Below, one piece after another: positions 6,601 to 8,906 of a DNA stretch of 8,906 nt. The stretch comes from CAYURR01 sp964446745 (GTDB taxonomy: Bacteria > Bacillota > Clostridia > Lachnospirales > WQUN01), in contig CAYURR010000128.1 of NCBI GenBank assembly GCA_964446745.1, positions 1 to 8,906 of the forward strand, in the 5' to 3' direction. The notes beneath the pieces were generated by a model, which saw nothing but the letters and a program-made list of their open reading frames with translations, was not told where the DNA came from and did no database searches. The first letter of the stretch is position 1. Each line of letters begins with the position of its first letter. The translations under genes were made by a program, and so were the position numbers.

Positions 6601-7371
6601 ATGATCAGAGGCTTGTATACATCCGCGCTCGGCATGACCACGCAGATGAATGTGATGAACGTGCTGGCCGATAACATCGCCAACGTTAATACCACGGGTC
6701 ATAAAAGAGATTTTGTCGTAACGCGTTCGTTCACTGAGGAATACATGAGGTTGCTGGACGATCCGAGTCAGGATATGTTTCATGATTACCCGATAGGCAA
6801 GGTATCTCAGGGCTTGTTTGTGGACGATATCTATACCGATTTTTCATCCGGGGGCTTTAAGCAGACAGACGCACCGTTGGACCTCGCGATAGCGGGCGAG
6901 GGCTTCTTTGTCGTGAATACAACCGATAAAGACGGCAAGACCGTCGAGAAATACACGCGCGACGGCGGCTTTACGTTGAATGCAAACAATACGCTCGTAG
7001 CTAAAACCGGTGAGCCCGTACAGGGTGAGCGCGGCAACATTGTCATCCCGAACGGTAATATCTTTATCGATGAGCGCGGCAGGGTATATTCGGGCGAGAC
7101 ATTTATAGACACGATAAAGGTCGTGGATTTTAAGGATAAGCACCTTTTGAGAAAGCAGAGCGACAACTATCTGACAGCCGCAGAGGGCGCTGAGAAGACT
7201 ACCTTTACAGGCAAGCTGGAGCAGGGCTTTTTAGAGGGCTCGAATGTGAATCCGGTCAGCGAGATGATAAAGGTCATCGCGATGTCACGGACCTATGAGG
7301 CCAATTCAAAGATGTTGCAGACACACGATACGCTTCTGGGGCGTTCGGTTACGGATATAGCACGGCGCTGA
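6601..7371 (+). CDS. flhO: Flagellar hook-basal body rod protein, FlhO (FlgF/FlgG family)
   Basis: A 256-residue axial component of the flagellar rod, exported by the flagellar type III apparatus without a cleaved signal. The N-terminal flagellar rod motif is at 23-36 (ADNIANVNTTGHKR). A GEGFFVV motif is at 99-105, and the C-terminal coiled-coil segment (221-256, with RTYEANSKMLQTHD) packs with the N-terminus in the assembled rod. Length agrees with FlgF/FlgG proteins (about 250-270). AAAGGAG (6587-6593) is 7 bases before ATG 6601. It follows mbl by 27 bases and is probably co-transcribed. Its place as first of two FlgG paralogues after mbl matches B. subtilis flhO; enteric naming would be flgF. 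Confidence 0.93.
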   Translation: MIRGLYTSALGMTTQMNVMNVLADNIANVNTTGHKRDFVVTRSFTEEYMRLLDDPSQDMFHDYPIGKVSQGLFVDDIYTDFSSGGFKQTDAPLDLAIAGEGFFVVNTTDKDGKTVEKYTRDGGFTLNANNTLVAKTGEPVQGERGNIVIPNGNIFIDERGRVYSGETFIDTIKVVDFKDKHLLRKQSDNYLTAAEGAEKTTFTGKLEQGFLEGSNVNPVSEMIKVIAMSRTYEANSKMLQTHDTLLGRSVTDIARR

Positions 7372-7406
7372 TGACAGCCTGGCAAAAATGAGAGGAGCCG
7401 TTTAAA

Positions 7407-8225
7407 ATGATTAGTTCGCTGTGGACCGGCGCGTCCGGCATGATCAGCCAGCAGCAGAATATCGATCTTATTTCCCATAACATCACGAATGTAAATACAA
7501 ACGGATACAAGAAGGAACGCATGGAGTTCAAGACGCTCTTGTATGAAACCATGAAGCGCGCGGATCTCGATCCCGCGAACACAGCCGGCAGACCCGTAAA
7601 CCTGCAGATAGGGCATGGAGTGCGTCCGATAGGTACCTCGCGCGTATTCACGATGGGCAATCTAAATCGTACGGATTCCAAGCAGGACTTCATGATAGAG
7701 GGCGAAGGCTTTTTTGCAGTCAGAAGAGCAGAGGGCGATGTCAAATACTCTAAGGACGGCGCATTCAAGCTTGCGACGACCGAGGGGGGGCTAATGCTCA
7801 CGACTGCAGAAGGCTATCCAATTTTGGGCGTGGACGATCAACCGATTGTATTGCCGGATGGGGTGTCAATGAACGATGTTACCGTTTCCGAGGTCGGTGT
7901 ATTAAATTACGTGGGACCTGATAATCAACCGACAGATCTGGGATTACAGATAAAGATTGTACAATTCCCGAATGTACAGGGTCTCGAGGCCGTAGGCTCG
8001 AACTTGCTGGGACAGACCGTAGCGAGCGGTGAACCTATCGCGGAGGTAGATGGCACCGTGACGAGGCCAAGCCGCGTTATCCAGGGTGTTTTAGAGATGT
8101 CAAATGTGCAGATAGCCGAAGAGATGATCAACCTAATCGTGGCGCAGCGCGCATATGATCTGAGTTCAAAGGCCATCTCAACATCGGATGAAATGCTGCA
8201 AACCGCGAATGGGTTGAAGAGATAA
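7407..8225 (+). CDS. flgG: Flagellar distal rod protein FlgG (FlhP)
   Basis: A 272-residue FlgG-family rod protein. The N-terminal motif SHNITNVNTNGYKK is at 23-36, and GEGFFAV marks the central fold. The C-terminus (238-272) holds the FlgG-type helix with QRAYDLSSKAI and SDEMLQTANGL, which is closer to true FlgG than the preceding paralogue. AGAGGAG (7391-7397) is 9 bases before ATG 7407. There are 35 bases after flhO without a visible promoter or terminator, so it belongs to the same operon. Its stop overlaps the next start by one base. In B. subtilis nomenclature it is flhP. Confidence 0.94.
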   Translation: MISSLWTGASGMISQQQNIDLISHNITNVNTNGYKKERMEFKTLLYETMKRADLDPANTAGRPVNLQIGHGVRPIGTSRVFTMGNLNRTDSKQDFMIEGEGFFAVRRAEGDVKYSKDGAFKLATTEGGLMLTTAEGYPILGVDDQPIVLPDGVSMNDVTVSEVGVLNYVGPDNQPTDLGLQIKIVQFPNVQGLEAVGSNLLGQTVASGEPIAEVDGTVTRPSRVIQGVLEMSNVQIAEEMINLIVAQRAYDLSSKAISTSDEMLQTANGLKR

Positions 8226-8650
8226 TGGATATTATGAGTTCGATTAACGCGAGTGTACTATCTGGTGTGAATGCAAATGGTGTGGGCTCGGGTACGGCAG
8301 CAACTGCAAAGGCCGAGGCCCGTAGGGAGCAGGCGCAGTTTGATAAACTCTTGAGAGCAGCTGAAAGCGCTCAGGATGTTGCAAACGCAGGCGCGGGTAT
8401 ATCAGACGCGCAACGCCAAGAGGTAAAAAAGGCCTGCCAGTCCTTCGAGGGATATTTCATGCAGATGATGTTTCGCTCGATGCGCTCTACATTGACTGAA
8501 AGCGACGGCCTGTTTAAAAAGAGTCAAGCCGAGAAAATGTTTACCGAGATGCTCGACGAGGAATACGCAAAAAAATCCGCCGAAACCGGTGGTATTGGTT
8601 TGGCGGATATGATGCAGAAGCAAATACTCAGGCAGCTTGGTGATGCTTAA
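8225..8650 (+). CDS. flgJ: FlgJ-like rod-binding protein (rod-binding domain only)
   Basis: A 141-residue protein with the FlgJ N-terminal rod-binding domain (PF10135 type) at about 68-138: KKACQSFEGYF at 68-78, the MMFRSMRST helix, then SQAEKMFTEMLDEEYAK and GGIGLADMMQKQ at 122-133. Residues 1-67 are a low-complexity, Ala-rich, probably disordered lead-in. It lacks the C-terminal glucosaminidase domain of enteric FlgJ, as is common in Firmicutes, so it would act as a rod assembly chaperone or cap and depend on another hydrolase to open the wall. ATG 8225 overlaps the flgG stop (TAATG), which suggests translational coupling; a second Met at 8234 is possible. It is the last gene of the mbl-flagellar operon, and its stop lies 11 bases from the opposing coaW stop. 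Confidence 0.88.
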   Translation: MDIMSSINASVLSGVNANGVGSGTAATAKAEARREQAQFDKLLRAAESAQDVANAGAGISDAQRQEVKKACQSFEGYFMQMMFRSMRSTLTESDGLFKKSQAEKMFTEMLDEEYAKKSAETGGIGLADMMQKQILRQLGDA

Positions 8651-8661
8651 TAGATTCAAGC

Positions 8662-8906
8662 CTATAAATCCTTATACGATCGGCTGTGTGTATATGCGAG
8701 CGCAGCGCCGAGTGCGGTGCCATATTCCGAGTAGTCGGGTATGATAAACCGCACCGAATAGATCTCCTCGAGCCGTGAGAATATGCTCGCACAATACGGG
8801 ATCGTCGATAGATTTCCGATCAGAACGATATCCTTGATGCCGCTGTTTTTGGCAGCAAAGCCAGATATCGTGCCTATAGTCTGAAAAACTAAATTGAGTA
8901 TACCCA
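8662..8906 (-). CDS. coaW: Type II pantothenate kinase, C-terminal fragment (cut by window edge)
   Basis: The final 80 residues of a minus-strand gene whose start lies beyond the window. They begin GILNLVFQTIGTISGFAAKN, continue with KDIVLIGNLSTIP and RFIIPDYSEYGTALGAALAY, and end at TAG 8664-8662. This matches the end of type II pantothenate kinases (CoaW, Fumble/ASKHA fold), in which the VLxGxL loop contacts the nucleotide and an xxATAIGAAL-type helix closes the domain. The enzyme phosphorylates pantothenate, the first step of coenzyme A synthesis, and the type II class is common in Firmicutes. The catalytic N-terminal half cannot be checked here. The fragment is clean, without stops or frameshifts, so truncation is due to the window edge only. 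Confidence 0.78.
   Translation of the reverse strand, partial: GILNLVFQTIGTISGFAAKNSGIKDIVLIGNLSTIPYCASIFSRLEEIYSVRFIIPDYSEYGTALGAALAYTHSRSYKDL

Overview
The window looks like chromosomal DNA from a flagellated, rod-shaped member of the Clostridia or a close Firmicutes relative. The evidence is a contiguous mbl, flhO, flgG(flhP) and flgJ-like block, as in the Bacillus/Clostridium mbl-flhO-flhP locus, together with a type II pantothenate kinase end, an ECF transporter S component and a DUF4080-type B12/radical SAM protein. Ile ATA codons are used freely in all genes, and nothing in base composition marks a recently acquired block. I cannot name the species.

Layout. (1) 53-1672, plus strand: a cobalamin-binding-type radical SAM protein. 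(2) 1678-4765, minus strand: a three-gene operon read in the order ornithine carbamoyltransferase (4765-3734), fold-type III PLP decarboxylase (3714-2524), DUF364-like Rossmann protein (2484-1678). Its end faces the radical SAM gene with only 5 bases between the stop codons. (3) 4766-4867: a divergent control region with a good promoter on each strand, whose -10 boxes fall on the same palindromic bases. (4) 4868-5431, plus strand: an ECF S component (vitamin uptake). (5) 5554-8650, plus strand: mbl and three flagellar rod genes, behind a strong sigma-A-like promoter (5477-5506). (6) 8662-8906, minus strand: the C-terminal 80 residues of a type II pantothenate kinase, cut by the window edge.

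How the genes work together. The mbl-flhO-flgG-flgJ block joins cell-wall elongation (the Mbl filament) to the flagellar rod, which has to cross the same wall. The most unusual part is the minus-strand operon. An OTC with intact ornithine motifs is followed by a decarboxylase whose catalytic Cys lies in a CTPID context, as I recall it from carrier-linked or specialised-metabolism decarboxylases rather than from DapDC or ODC. The third gene belongs to a family proposed to act in heavy-metal chelation. No arcA, arcC or arg biosynthesis genes accompany the OTC here. The set is therefore a candidate small-molecule (possibly metal-related) pathway starting from ornithine; this is an inference from gene content. 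No gene-free stretch exceeds 125 bases.
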